Source: Brachyhypopomus gauderio
Lineage: Eukaryota; Chordata; Actinopteri; Gymnotiformes; Hypopomidae
Assembly: GCF_052324685.1 (NCBI RefSeq)
Contig: NC_135213.1
Location: 41,388,700 to 41,452,699 of the forward strand
DNA: 64,000 bases
Reading direction: 5' to 3'
The notes beneath the pieces were generated by a model. That model was not told the DNA's origin and did not search any database. It saw only the letters and a program-made list of their open reading frames with translations. Both the position numbers and the translations under genes were made by a program. The stretch's first letter is position 1. The number at the start of each line of letters is the position of its first letter. Shown in pieces: positions 1 to 12,060 of the stretch.

Positions 1-59
1 CTTTTTATCTTTCATTTCTTCTAATGTTTTTTTTTATCTTTGCTTCCTTGTAATGTTTT

Positions 60-143
60 TTTATTTATTCTGGGTAAAGTACTTTGAGTTGTATGTATGT
101 ATGAGAGGTGCTATACAAATAAAGATTATTATTTTTATTTTAT
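60..143 (+). repeat. 3' tail of a non-LTR element (LINE/SINE type)
   Basis: A stretch reading 'gtgctatacaaataaag' followed by an ATTATT-rich tail. Such ends are typical of CR1/L2-type LINEs and their SINEs in fish. No coding part is visible, so the family is not assigned. Confidence 0.4.
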
Positions 144-516
144 TTTATTTTCTCAGGCAGTCAATAGCATGCTAAGGAGTACAGGGTTTTTTTTAACATG
201 GCCACAGAAGAGCTCAATAGATTTAATTTGAAAGGTAGCAGACGAGTCCTTATGGTGAATTTGCACTCGCTCATATTGAAAGGTTAATGAGAAAGTGGCA
301 GAATTCTCTGTCTTATCTGGCACTGATGTGACTGTCGTTATTGCCAAATTGAGGCCTGTGGCAGATAAACTAACTGTGCCTCGACCTATGGCCAATGTTG
401 TGCATGAATGTTAATTTTTTGAAACCATGAACGTGAACATCGTTCACTCTCAGGGGGAAAAAGTGGCCCGGGAGTTCCTGACAGACTGGCCCACTATATC
501 CCGACAGACTGGTTCA

Positions 517-520
<4 letters not shown>

Positions 521-572
<52 letters not shown>
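521..572. repeat. (TA)n microsatellite
   Basis: Uninterrupted TA dinucleotides, 26 units, inside the hAT element. Confidence 0.95.
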
Positions 573-574
<2 letters not shown>

Positions 575-1227
575 GTGTGTATATACAGTATATATACTGT
601 CTGGCAAAATACAGGGGAAACGACTGGAAAGCTACTGAAACCTACATTGTTCACTCAGTGAGTAACCTCTGCAGCTTTTCTTTTCTCTCTCAGCTTTTCA
701 GCGCCACCTTTACGTTTCGTAGTTTGTTTAGACCCTGGCTTAGACAGCTCCATCTTTACGGCAATGCGGACCTATTTTTTCACATTTCAGTAGTGTGAAC
801 CGTGTGGCGGAGGGATCACATGATGAGTTAGACCCTCAGCAGTGTCAGTGTGTAACTGGCGTCTCTCTCTTGTCACTCGTGGGTTACAAACAGGGAGATA
901 TCATTAATGTGGCATTAGTATGGACAAGGCTTTTCCAGTTCGTGACTACTTGTATTAATAAGTGACAGTATGTTTTCGTAGTCCGGCCCGGATTTTCTGG
1001 GACAAGTTGTTTTTTTTTTCTGATTTCCGCTGCATACCGTCAGCCCGCATCGGCTGGCCCAGTCCGTGGCCCGGTCCAACTCGTTCATGTGTTTACAGGA
1101 TCAATCCGCGGCCTGCGCTGAGCTGGTTAGTGTGACTGGAGCGGGGAAGGTAATAACACCGTTAAACAGCAGCGTGACTACGGGCCGGGGACGCAGTGCG
1201 CGTCAATGGCTCCTCCACGGGCTGAGT

Positions 1228-1500
1228 TAAGTAAGTAAGTAAGTAAGTAATCTTTATTTATAGAGCACTTTTAAAACAACTTTCGTTGACCAAAGTGCTG
1301 TACATAAAAGTAACGAAAAAAAAGACAATATAAAAGGATCAAGAACAAGAACTAAAATACATGAAATAAAATGAGATTAAAATCAGAGTAAATGAAATAA
1401 AATCAAATCAAATAAAATCAAATAAAATCACCTCTCACTACTCAAATGCCAGTTCATAAAAATAGGTTTTTAGCTGAGATTTAAAAACAGCAGCTGAAGG
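1228..1500 (-). mobile_element. LINE 3' end nested in the hAT element
   Basis: Tandem AAGT units run straight into 'ctttatttatagagcac', the reversed form of the usual fish L2/CR1-type 3' terminus. The segment continues with A-rich sequence and ends near a stretch resembling the last codons of a LINE ORF2. Orientation is minus. Family by inference. Confidence 0.5.
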
Positions 1501-1670
1501 TACCGGCGGCCCACCGGCCCACTGACCCATCGGCCCACCAGGGAAATCCCCGGTAGTAATGTATGCCAGTCCGCCCCTGTTCACTCTCACCGCATGATAT
1601 CAAAACACAAGTGCAATTTTCAAAATGGCCTACTATTCACTGTATACTGCACTTAGTATATACTGGATAT

Positions 1671-2293
1671 CAGTGGGGAACCGTCAGGGCCCTCTACGTG
1701 CTCTCAGAGGGCCTAAAATGTTCTTAAAACATAAATATATATAATATAATTTATCCAATTTTATTTTATCTACTACAGTTTGACAATCAACATCTAAACA
1801 ATTACAAAAATATAAGCAAATAAATTATTCACCTGTGTCTATTCAATCTGTTTGAAGGTGAGGGGTTAAGTGGAAGCCTGTGAGTCTGTGTCTCCCCCTA
1901 TCAGGACTGTGATGCCCGCAGTTCGTTTACAGTGGGCCTGGCTGTTATAATTCAGCGCAATACCAGTTTCAAATGACAGCAAAATTGACCAATCATATCT
2001 TCCGTGTTAGTGGGCGGGCTTAACTGTATGATAATTTCCGCCCACTGTGGAGACGCTAGCTGTCTTTAGCGTACCACCGCTACCTAGTTTCGATTCACTC
2101 CTTTGATGTCCTCGTGCACGTTGTTTACATATTCCGCTTCCGAGGAACACGGAGCTGTGAACCTTATTTTGTTGGAACCTTATTTTGCTTAAGAAGTTAT
2201 CTATATTATTGTTTACTGCATTTTTAAAGCTGTAGCCTACTGTCGTCTCAATTTTTTATATTTTTTAATTGCAGTTAATTAGGAGAGGAAACT

Positions 2294-2328
<35 letters not shown>

Positions 2329-2368
2329 GGGTAGCGGGCCCAGGTATAATGGTCACGGTTCGCTACTG
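1671..2368. mobile_element. Non-autonomous hAT element with 8-bp target duplication
   Basis: It starts CAGTGGGGAACCGTCA and ends TCACGGTTCGCTACTG, imperfect inverted termini. Perfect 8-bp flanks CTGGATAT lie at 1663-1670 and 2369-2376. It holds a 28-nt G run at 2304-2331 and no ORF of interest. Confidence 0.8.
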
Positions 2369-2699
2369 CTGGATATTTTACTGGTTCTTATAGTATGCAG
2401 CAAATCATACTATGGGGTCACGCGAACGTATAATGGTGTGCCTATTTATTTTCTGACACCAAAGACACTGAAGTTATTCACTTATTCACAGCTTCTTATT
2501 TGGTGGCTGAAGTTGATTCCTTATTCATAATTAGAGTTTTTACAACACTTGTTTACTGTGCACTTTGCAGAGATGGATGACAAATAACAAATAACCATAC
2601 CATACTGTAAATAACCCTGACCATACTGATACTGTGAATGAAGAAAAAACTATTAAAATATCATTAAAGCATTGCTTTTGTAAAATGATTTTAGTTCAT

Positions 2700-2900
2700 T
2701 CCAGTTTAATTGAATATACTTTATTGAATACATTTTATTGATCCCACAAGTGGGAAATTCAGTTCCCCCAGGGCCACGGTGTAAAGCACCAAGATCCCAG
2801 AGTGGCCACAGCATCAAGAGAGCGCCGCCATTGATAGATTAGGGGAGACACATAGAGGTAAACATTAGGAGGAGACAAAAAATATGATCACAGATTATTC
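2700..2900 (-). mobile_element. Non-LTR retrotransposon 3' end fragment
   Basis: 'ttattgatcccacaagtggg' and the following sequence resemble, on the minus strand, the 3' UTR of RTE/Rex-like fish LINEs. There is no coding support. Confidence 0.35.
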
Positions 2901-3978
2901 TTGCAACAGGACAACAGTCTGTGAGCACACAAAAAATCCCCATAGCACATACAAGCATTGATAACACAGACAGTCAAGCAGAGAGTGCTTGCAACACTTA
3001 GAGAGAGTATAAGTGCATAGAGAGATGAACCGGCTAGATAATTACACAACTGGGGTTCACACAAATTATTGTGATGAGCCTAGTGCGGGTAAACTTTAGA
3101 TAAATGAATAAATGAATAAAATAAACTTAATTGATATTGTACATAACAGGGGAAGTAGTTAGCCAAGTAGCTAATTCGATATCTATCTCTTATGACAGCC
3201 ATCTATGGTTAGGATTAGAGCTTTTTTACATTTTAATAACAGTATCGTCACTTAAGAGCCATGACACTACTAACTTTAACTAGAATATGTTACACAGCAG
3301 TCAAGCCACCCTCGCCTTAATGAGTCACGGGCAAATCCGCGCTTTAAATTTGATTGCGCCTATAAACGCAATACTGCGGTTTTAACTCCTCACTGCAAAC
3401 TGACGCTGCGCTACCGCAGATGAACGGAGACTTGTATTTATTGAAGAACTTCGATGTACATATGCACTTTGCAAGTTATAGTTTACTTGATCAAAAATGA
3501 GCAAATAATTCAGTAAAAGAATTAAGCGAATGTAAGTGGGTAAATGTGGTTACTTGTGTAAGAAGGGATGTGCTGCTCTTTGTAGTTTTGTCACGATACT
3601 AAGAATTACAACTTCGATACGATACTTAAAAAAATATTGAAATTCGATACCAAAGTCAGATAGTGTGCTCATTTCCGTTTTAAAGCCTTTTTATTTTTTT
3701 TTGTAAACAAACAAATGAATATTGTATTTTGTAAATAAATAAAAGGTGTAGTCCCTACCACATTAAAACAGAAAAATAAATAATTGCACATTAATATAAA
3801 TTAATGTAAATAATAGTAGTACACTCACATTTAGAAGTCAATAAAGGCTAGTACAAAAAGTGTATTTTATTGAAACAACGTTAAGTAACTAAAACTTATC
3901 ACATTCATATAAAAACTTTGAGCTGCCCAGAGTTTCAAGTTTTTCAACCATAAAGAGAACATTTCTGTAACATGCAGC

Positions 3979-4249
3979 TCAAAGTTTTTTTGTATTTTCT
4001 AACTTTTTTGCAAGGAACACCAGCATGTCAATGTGCTCCTCATTAAGTTGTGCAAATGAGCCCAGATGTACTGAATACATGCTCTGAAGCAGAGCTGGAA
4101 GCAGCAATGCACAAGCACTTTTTGGCAAACTGAGCAAGGTGGGGTAAGATTTTCTCATTTGTCCTCCACCATATGAGGGGGTTTTCTTCTGCACTTAATT
4201 CAGGCATCATTTCATACACTGTCAACTCATTTGTGAGTTCAGTATTCAT
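3979..4249 (-). pseudogene. hAT transposase C-terminal dimerisation region, frameshifted relic
   Basis: On the minus strand one frame reads PLIWWRTNEKILPHLAQFAK and then a short S-rich segment containing ASEHVFSTSG. This is the hallmark W...HLA...S.SxxSERxFSxxG block of the hAT C-terminal dimerisation domain. The next part, with QLNEEHIDMLVFL, continues in another frame, so a frameshift lies near 4050-4060. About 80 residues of a protein normally 500-700 long remain. AT-rich sequence upstream (about 3585-3680, 'gatacgatactt') may be part of the same element. It is a dead fragment. Confidence 0.8.
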
Positions 4250-4254
4250 AGATG

Positions 4255-4462
4255 ATTAGTACAAAATTCGAGAGGTGCACGACCTCGTGAATCGACAGCG
4301 CGTGAGGCCCTCGCGCACGGGCGGAGCCACCGCAATTACGTCGTTTTCACCACGCGGACCCTTGCGCCGCTCGCAATTTAAGTAAAAAATTTATACTCGA
4401 AATGATTCGAAATAATTTGCTTTGTTATCACATTATTTAATGTTTTTTTTTTTCAAAACGCC
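4255..4462 (-). mobile_element. Fragment of the CpG-rich MITE family also at 24.3 kb and 43.6 kb
   Basis: The first half is nearly identical to 44000-44100 ('aattcgagaggtgcacgacc'). The second half (4393-4462) is the reverse complement of 25075-25135. The two halves are therefore in opposite relative order, meaning internal rearrangement. The gypsy sequence begins abruptly at about 4463. Confidence 0.65.
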
Positions 4463-6893
4463 CGCGGCTTTCCAGCGGTTCGTGAACGGTGTACTTAGGG
4501 AGGCTCTGGACGATTACGCCTATGTCTATCTCGACATTTTAATATATAGCCGTACCGTCCAAGAGCATCAGCAACATGTTCGCCGCATCCTCCAGTTGTT
4601 ACTAGAGAACCACCTCTACGTAAAACTGGAGAAGTCCCTGTTCCACGTCTCCGAGGTGGCCTTCTTGGGGTTCATCGTCGCTAAGGGTCAACTGGCAATG
4701 GACCCCGCCAAGATCAAAGCCGTAACTCAATGGCCCGTGCCCACGTCCGTTCGTTTGGTTCAACGCTTTCTGGGTTTTGCCAATTTCTACAGACGGTTTA
4801 TCAGGGATTTTGGCTCCCTTGCTGCTCCGCTTTCTTCCCTTACTAGTAAAAAGTTGGGGCAATTCACGTGGACCCCTGAAGCCCAGAAGGCGTTCGAGAC
4901 GCTTAAGGGCCTTTTTACCAGTGCTCCGGTGTTGCGCGTTCCTGACCCTGAGCTCCCTTTCGTTGTTGAAACCGACGCCTCTGATTTGGGTGTTGGGGCG
5001 GTTCTCTCTCAGAGGGTTGGGGAACCACCTAAGCTGCACCCCTGCGCCTATTTTTCGCATTGGTTCACCCCTACGGAGAGGCGGTACGACGTAGGGGACA
5101 AAGAACTCCTGGCCGTTAAAATGGCCTTAGAGGAGTGGCGGCATTGGCTGGAGGGAGCCCGTCACCCTTTCCTGGTCTGGTCGGACCACAAAAACCTGAC
5201 GTACCTCCAGCAGGCCAAGCGTCTCAATGCTAGAAAGGCCAGGTGGGCCCTGTTTTTTAGCCGTTTCGATTTCACTTTGTCATACCGTCTGGGCTCGAAG
5301 AACACTAAGCCTGACGCTTTGTCTCGTCAGTGGGAACCTCCTCTCATTGACAGTCCACCTGAAACCGTGCTTCCCCCAGGGGTTGTGGTGGCACCCATTC
5401 GGTGGGGTATTGAGAAGACAGTGCAGGAGGAACTCGCCAATGAACCCGGGCCTAGCGGTGTTCCTCCTGGCTGTCTTTACGTTCCCTCGACTGCCCGGCT
5501 CAAGGTCCTCTTGTGGGGACATACTGAGCGTTACGCGGCGCACCCTGGCGCAAGGCGGACCGCTTAGCTCATAAAGAGGAGGTTTTGGTGGCCAGCGATG
5601 GATCAGGAGATCCGCGACTTCGTGGCCTCCTGTGAGGTGTGTAACAGAAGCAAGGTGCCACGCAGCAAGCCTAGGGGGTTGTTGCGCCCTTTACCCACAC
5701 CCTCCAGACCGTGGTCTCATATCTCCCTAGATTTCATCACCGGGCTTCCGTCCTCTAAAGGGCTAACCACCATTCTCGTGGTCGTTGACAGGTTTTCCAA
5801 ATTCAGTAAGTTCATCGGCCTGCCCAAGCTGCCCTCCGCCCGGGAGACTGTGTCTCTCTTGCTGATTCATGTAGTCCACAATTACGGGTTCCCTCAGGAC
5901 GTGGTGTCCGATAGAGGGCCCCAGTTCGCCAGCAGCTTCTGGAAGGCGTTCCTGACCCTCCTCTGCGCCTCCGCTAGCCTGTCTTCGGGTTTCCATCCCC
6001 AGTCTAATGGCCAGACCGAGCGTGTAAACCAGGACCTGGTGCAGACCCTCAGGTGCCTGGCATCCACTAACTCTGCGTCCTTGGCCGACCACCTGTTGTG
6101 GGCTGAGTACGCCCACAACACGCTGTGGCATTCGGCTCTGGGCATGTCGCCCTTCGAGTGCTTGTTCGGGTATGCCCCTCCTCTCTTTGCAGATCACGAG
6201 CAAGCTGTGGCTGTGCCTTCCGCTGTGGCTCAGTTTTGGCGCTGCCGCAAGGCGTGGTCACGGGCCCGCTCGGCCTTGTTGAAGGCCTCCTCCGCCTATT
6301 GCCACAGCGCCAACAAGCACCGTCTCCCTGCGCTGTCCTTCCGTCCTGGTCAGCGGGTGTGGTTGGCGGCAGGTAACTTACCTGTTCGGGGAGGCACTAA
6401 ACAACTGGCTCCTCGCTTCCTGGGTCCGTTCAAGATCGACCGTCGCATCAACCCGGTCACCTACCGTTTGGTGCTCCCTCCTTCCATGCGTGTCCACCCG
6501 GTGTTTCACGTGTCCCATCTCCGACCGTTCCTGTGTGGTTCTTCTCCTGCCCCGGCTCCTCCTGCGCCGCATATGGTTGGTGGGGGTCCGGTCTATACGG
6601 TACGGCGTCTTTTGGACGTTCGTCGGGTCAGGGGGCGGGACCAGTTCCTGGTGTATTGGGAGGGTTACGGGCCTGAGGAGCGGTCTTGGGTCCCCAGGGC
6701 ACGCATCCTGGATCGTTCCCTGATCACTTTCTTTTATCGTGACAGGGTTGTGGCCCTGGGCCCACGGGGTCTCGGGCCTAGAGGGGGGGGGTTTCTGTCA
6801 GGGTTAGACCCAGGCGCGTGCCTCCTGCTGCCACTAGGCGGAGCACGCAAGCTAGAACCAGGGGCAATCAAGCCCAATAGATTGCAGCTGTAA
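4463..6893 (+). pseudogene. gypsy-1 pol (RT-RNase H-integrase-chromodomain), one nonsense codon
   Basis: Frame 4422-5567 continues in the same frame at 5568-6893, separated only by the TAG at 5565-5567. The order is: RT palm ([10 protein letters not shown]... then VYLDILIYS), RT thumb and connection ([15 protein letters not shown]), RNase H ([25 protein letters not shown]), the integrase zinc-binding domain (CEVCNRSK), the integrase core (Asp in LDFITGLP, Asp in SDRGPQF, Glu in GQTERVNQ) and a C-terminal chromodomain (FLVYWEGYGPEERSWVPR). The RT active site has a single Asp (YLD-ILIYS) where the family has two, explained by an in-frame 3-nt loss. The reading frame runs 98 nt into the 3' LTR. 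With one stop and one missing catalytic residue it is a fairly recent but inactive copy. Confidence 0.9.
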
Positions 6894-7488
6894 GCAGCCT
6901 ATTTAATACGGGTGACTTCAGCAACTCATTGCTGAAGTTGTTAGTTGTTCTGTGCACTCGCAGCCTAAGCCAGTTTCTCTTGCCTTCGTGCTATTTCTAC
7001 GTTTCTCTCATTCTCTTGTTTCTCTCCTGAGCGTTCTCAGGTTTTGTCTGTCTTGCGTTCTGTCTTTTCCTCTCTGTTCTATGTCGGTTTGTTCTCCAAT
7101 GTTCTGGTTGACAGACTGACAGGTAACCAGGTAGAAGCTGTAGGTCGTGTTACCTAAGATTCAACTTTTGTTTCTTAATTTTACTCTTCCCTCTCTGACA
7201 CGTTGGGGCATTCTCCGTGTGATTTTCGTTTTCCTCGTTTTTTCTTAAAAGGCGCGTTGTCTTCCGTTCCGCGTGTTTTTTGTTTACTTACCTGGTCTGT
7301 ACACACGTCGAGTTTCTCCGTGTTGTTCTTCTGTTGTTTCTTTCTGGGGTTTTTGTTTTTGTTTTTTCCCGCAGTTGCGGAGGTTTCAGTTGGCTGTTTT
7401 TTGCCGTTCGCTTTTAGTGGGTAGCGTTTGAGTCCTCGTCACGTTTAAACCAACGCGTCACCGCCGCGATCGGAGGCGGCGCGTAACA
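6796..7488 (+). repeat. gypsy-1 3' LTR
   Basis: It starts TGTCAGGGTTAGACC straight after a G-rich polypurine tract (6779-6791) and ends GCGCGTAACA, with TG...CA termini and 693 bp length. The final pol codons overlap it. Confidence 0.8.
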
Positions 7489-7745
7489 CTCATATACCTA
7501 CAACACACTCACTACTGTTATAGACTCACAAACCCACAACACACACTCACTACTATAGACTCACATACCCACAACACACTCACTCACTACTGTTATAGAC
7601 TCACATACCCACAACACACACACTCACTACTGTTATAGACTCATATACCCACAACACACTCACTCACTACTGTTATAGACTCACATACCCACAACACACT
7701 CACTACTGTTATAGACTCACATACCCACAACACACTCACTCACTA
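7489..7745. repeat. Minisatellite, left part (about 40-bp units)
   Basis: Repeats of 'ctactgttatagactcac' plus 'acccacaacacactcact'. The array resumes at 20993, on the far side of the TA-flanked transposon. Confidence 0.9.
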
Positions 7746-8233
7746 CACAGCAAAAACTGGAGTGTTAAATTTTGAGGGTTAAACATTTCAGAGTTAATTT
7801 TCACTCCCAAAGAGTAATTTTAACATTGTTAGATTTAAATGATGTTAAGTGTTGGAGTTATCTGACAGTGTTGATCAAATCAGTGTTAATCCATCTAAAT
7901 AACTCCCGCAAAGACGTCATTAAACTCCGCCCACTCATTTCACCTCGGCTGGAGAAAGTCGGCGCCATTTTCCTCTTGGAGAAAGATGTACACGGTGTTA
8001 TTTATTCAGTCTTATTGAAAGGTTTAATTTGATTATGTGAAATGCCTTATGTACAATAAAACACCCTCGGATGTTATATATGTACAAAACCTTGATGCCA
8101 GGGACGGAATAACAAACGTGTTGAGGTGATTAGCACTGTTATTGCTAGCATACCTAACCTAGCTAAGTTAGCAAACTGATAGCGATAGCTAGCTAGTTAG
8201 CGCTCCATAATTTGACAGTGAGGATTAAAATAA

Positions 8234-8265
8234 ATGGTGGGCCGGTAACGCTGATTACGGCCCAC
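8234..8265. other. Short hairpin in the TA-flanked transposon
   Basis: Inverted arms TGGTGGGCCG and CGGCCCACCA around a 12-nt loop. A (TG)n run lies further on, near 8550-8572. Confidence 0.6.
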
Positions 8266-8765
8266 CACTAATTAAAATAAATGCATAATTATATCAAAAC
8301 AACACTTGTCTTTACACTAAGATCAACGTGTGTTTTTATACGCTAGGGTCTTTCAGTTTTAAAAGGTGTAGCATTTATTGGCGCCAGAATGGAACAGCAC
8401 CGCAGTTTATTGTGGAACAGGGAAAAACAATTGGTGAACGTCAATTTCTGAATTTTTTTTACCAACATTAAAAGGATAGTAATGTGATTTTGATAGCCTA
8501 AACTACTGTATCAATTTAAGCAAGGTTATGTGTGCTTTTCACAATTAATATGTGTGTGTGTGTGTGTGTGTGTTTATTTTAGGTGCAGGTGTTTCTCCCC
8601 AGAGATGTAAAGCAGTATTTCTGGACCTTTAGGGATCTTTTAGGTAGAAGCCCCCTGATGTTGTGGGGTGAGCGGGTCTTGAAGAGTCCCCATGAGAGGT
8701 GAGGGCTCCCCTTATGTTCGGGGACTAGTTGTGTTAACTAGTAAGTTCACTTCTGGTTATTGTAT

Positions 8766-9393
8766 TGTGAGAGAAATTATTGATTATTGACTAATCATCA
8801 TTGATTAGATCATGTTTAGTTATTATAAGAGATCATTATGAACTTTATGATTTAGGACATGTCCATTCTGACTAAGCAGAAGGACTACAATAATGAAGTA
8901 GTGTGATTCAGTGTAACCATGTTTAGTTCATATTATGCATGTGTGCTATACGTGACCCAGGTCAGGGAGAGTGCTGAGGGTAAGAGCACTCTGTTAACTG
9001 GTAGTCACTAGGCTACTAGTCTTGGGTCATTTAGCTTTCTCTGTGTTCAACTGATACATCAGTTGCTTCCGCTAACTCTAGGGAAGTCCATATTAGGAGA
9101 TACACACATGTGAGACAAAGTAGCCTGCTGGACGCCTATGTTTTGGAACATGCTGTGCTAAAGATAACCTGCTGTTAGAACTGCTGAAATGTGTTTAAGA
9201 TTGTATATAAGCAGGGGGAGCGCCCCCCTGCCTTCAGAGTTGTCATGCTTGAATGAGACTCTCATGTCTGTGTCTGTCTGTGTCTGTCTTGTGTCTGTCT
9301 TTGTCCTATTTATATATATTTATATTTTTGTAATAAATTAATCATTTAACCACGTCTGAGTCCTCATCCATTTATTAGAAAATTTCCACGACA
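8766..9393 (+). repeat. ERV 5' LTR
   Basis: It begins TGTGAGAGAAATTATTG and ends TTTCCACGACA. It contains a TATA box (GTATATAAGCAG, about 9203-9214) and, downstream, an AATAAA poly(A) signal near 9331. Length equals the 3' copy. The only difference I see is CTAACTCTAG here against CTAACACTAG in the 3' LTR (about 9076 and 16675). Confidence 0.95.
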
Positions 9394-9396
9394 ATT

Positions 9397-9414
9397 TGGC
9401 GTCACGAACAGGAT
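9397..9414 (+). promoter_or_regulatory. ERV primer-binding site
   Basis: TGGCGTCACGAACAGGAT, three bases after the LTR, starts with TGG as expected for pairing to a tRNA CCA end. I could not assign the tRNA. Confidence 0.6.
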
Positions 9415-9594
9415 CGGCGAGAGGCACCCCGGAGAGGAGGTGACTGATCTTCGAGGACGCTCCCCGGGGGATGAGATCCCTGGCTGGGCTGGGCAAAGTG
9501 GGAACCCCACGAGCAAAGGGAAAGTACCTATCCAGGGAGTGATGTCACCGCCAGTCTCCGGTGGTGTTCTCCGCCCGATCAAACGAAAACCGCA

Positions 9595-9600
9595 GTAAGT
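9595..9600 (+). promoter_or_regulatory. Possible ERV leader splice donor
   Basis: GTAAGT between the PBS and gag, where a donor for the spliced env mRNA is expected. Inferred from position and consensus. Confidence 0.4.
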
Positions 9601-10056
9601 GGGAATTTTCAGTTTAATTTTTTAGTTTAAGTGTTAAATATCCGCCAGTGTCCGCCCGCCGGATGATCTCTGTTATACGATAGGGATATAGTGAGATATC
9701 GCCTACAGAAAGTCTATACGGTGGGGATACTGTGGTATCGCCCAGGTGGGATAGGACTTAGCCTAGCGCCCGTCAGTCTGGGCAGGGATCCAGCTGGGCA
9801 GAAGCGCACTGATTAGACGTAATACAGTGTTGGCTAGCTCCGGAGCGGCAGAGATATCCCCCAGGGGGGGAGGGCACTGTTTGCTTCGTTGGTATGAGGA
9901 GCGGATCTAAATTTTGAGGACCTTCTTTGACGTGTTTAATTGATTTGGGATTTTTTTTCTTTCCTAATTTTTTATTTTTTTTATTTCTTGGACCCCACAC
10001 AAAAAAAAAAAAAAAAAAAAAAGTGTGAAGGGTCATCTTTGGGATTATTTGGAATC

Positions 10057-11741
10057 ATGGGTAAAACACAAAGTAAATTACAAAGTAAACCATCGGAGAC
10101 TCAGAGTAATGTAGCCTACCAAATGACTAGAGATTATGGGGAAGATGTAACTCGACATGTGAATTTTTGGGCTAAGCATTATGGGTTTGGTTCAAAGGGA
10201 ACATTAAGTGTAGACTATCTGCGCCGACTAGTTGAGAGAGTAAAAACAGAGCCCAAGGGCGCAGATAGAAAAACGCGCAAGTATTTTGTTAAACATAAAG
10301 CAGATATGGAAGAAAAAGCAAAATGTTGGCTTGAAGAAGCCGAGAAAAGGCAAGCATGACAGGTAGGGATTAAAAAGTGTACTAACAAAATTCTTTCAGT
10401 GTGTTGTTGTAGCCGCCCAGACCTCGACGCTGCCCCGTCGAGATCTGCGCCAGCCATCCCGGCTCAGCAACTGCACCAACTGCAAGATGCACCCACAGCC
10501 GCTACCCCTGCCTCCCCCACCTCCACCGCCAGTTCCAGCGCCACCAGCTCTGGCGCCACCACGACAGCAACCTCTGTCTGCCACACTTGCACTGTGAGCT
10601 CCAGCGCCATCAGTTCCCATCAGGTATCACAACCACAACCTCTGCCTCCTTCACTCCCACCAGCCCAACAGCTGCCGCTGCACCCTGGGCCGCTAGTCCC
10701 GTATGATGACGTCCGCCAGGCGATGGAGTGTGCCCGCCAGGCGAAGGAATGCGCCAGCCGGACGATGGGAAGCGCCACCTCCCCAACGCCACCACCACCC
10801 CCGCCGCCCGCAGCCACCTCCACCCCCACCACCAGCTTCACCCGTGGCAGCACACACAAGAAGCCGTGCCACAGAAAGAAAGGGTCAGGTGTTGCTTGAA
10901 CTGACCACCCCAGGGTGCGCAACGACCTTCCCAATGGTCAAGGTTGCAGGCCCTGAAGGAGACATCATGGTCCACCGTCACTGGACAGGAGAGGACATCA
11001 TGAAGGCGGCGGAGGGCCTGGGTAAACCGACAGAGATGGGAGGTAAGCGTTTCGGCGAAGAACTAACAGATTTTGTTCAGTCTTGTCATCCAGTCAAACA
11101 AGATAGACTGAGACCGGACACCAGGAGACGTCCATCTCCACAACACTGAGTGGGAACCGCCAGCAGCTGGACAGGAGGATCCAAACAGGCCCTACAGAGA
11201 GATTGTAGGACGCCTGGTCGCAAGGCTGGAAGCTGCACACCCAGCCACTATCAACACGTCCAAAATAGCTGCATGTAAACAAGAAGACGGAGAACCTGTC
11301 AGCGACTTCCTCATGAGACAAGAGTTCACACTGACCACAGCTGCCTCGTACCACCAGCACACGAGCGGAGGCCGGCGGAGGCCAGCCCATGGGAAGCCCA
11401 CCTGAGAAACAGCTTCCTGGTAAGCATGAGAAAAGACATCAGTGACCTCATCAGAGCCCAGTGCATCGGGTACATGCCAAGCATCACGAGGCACAGCTGG
11501 CATGGAGAGTGAACAAGAAAATCCAGAAGCAAGCTGAGACCATGTTGCAGAGAACTCACAGAGAATGCGGGAGGGGCCACGTCAGAGGCAGAGGAAGAAG
11601 ACGAGGTGGATGGGGACGAGAGAATTACCCCAGAGGAGAGGTGGTGAATGTTACAACTGTGGAAAACTAGGACACTTTGCAAGAGATTGTCCTGAAAATG
11701 AAGAAAATGCTGAGCAGAGAAACAGAACTTTCAGAGATTGA
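10057..11741 (+). pseudogene. ERV gag (MA, proline-rich region, CA, NC), frameshifted
   Basis: The start ATG (10057) gives MGKTQSK, with the glycine at position 2 and serine at 6 of a myristoylation signal. MA-like sequence runs to a TGA at 10357-10359, and the same frame continues as a Pro-rich linker to 10899. CA N-terminal sequence (PMVKVAGPEGDIMV...) is in another frame to 11149. A CA C-terminal block with a major-homology-like segment (CKQEDGEPVSDFLMR) follows in a third frame. NC (11643-11741) has one knuckle, CYNCGKLGHFARDC, ending at TGA 11739. Gag would form the virion shell and package RNA, but this copy cannot make it whole. Confidence 0.8.
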
Positions 11742-11903
11742 CGGGCAGCGGAGAGGCTGGACGGTACAGGACCACTGGAAGACGACAAAAGGAAAGTAAC
11801 TGGTTTAAATTATCATTTAATTTATCAATGCTTGCAGAAGATTAGTGTAGGGCCGCAGGGCCTGCCTAAAATAACACTGACTGTAAACTGCACTAAAATA
11901 AAA

Positions 11904-12060
11904 GTTTTTGGTTTATAGTGGTGCCACCCATTCAAAGAAAAAAAAAAAAAAGAGCCTCTCCGATGTAAATGAAATAATACATTTGAACATGAATTTTTAA
12001 TCTTAACTGCTAAATGTATGTTATGGGTTTTGATTTAATGTGTAAGTTGGGCCTGAGTAG
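11904..12060 (+). pseudogene. ERV protease relic
   Basis: FLVYSGATHS (11904-11933) matches the retroviral aspartic protease active-site motif, except that the catalytic Asp codon is TAT (Tyr) at 11913-11915. A 15-nt A run follows at once (11937-11951). VMGFDLMCKLGL (about 12020-12055) fits the C-terminal helix that follows the flap domain. The rest is not in one frame. Confidence 0.6.

Larger units (their letters stand above)
451..1579. mobile_element. Non-autonomous hAT element with 8-bp target duplication
   Basis: The element starts CAGGGG and ends CCCCTG. It is flanked by perfect 8-bp copies of TTCACTCT (443-450 and 1580-1587), the duplication length of hAT transposons. The right end, read on the minus strand, begins CAGGGGCGGACTGGC, a common terminus of fish hAT elements. 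It holds a (TA)n run and a LINE 3' end, and no transposase ORF is seen. Confidence 0.8.
4463..7488 (+). mobile_element. 5'-truncated Ty3/gypsy chromovirus (gypsy-1)
   Basis: This copy retains the second half of RT, RNase H, integrase, chromodomain and the 3' LTR. Gag, protease, the first half of RT and the 5' LTR are missing. Its left edge abuts a MITE fragment, so no 5' target duplication can be checked. The right edge sits directly on the start of a minisatellite. Confidence 0.9.

Noticed and set aside
7203..7424. Phe-rich ORF inside the gypsy-1 LTR
   Set aside because: T-rich LTR sequence; hydrophobic composition is a base-composition effect.
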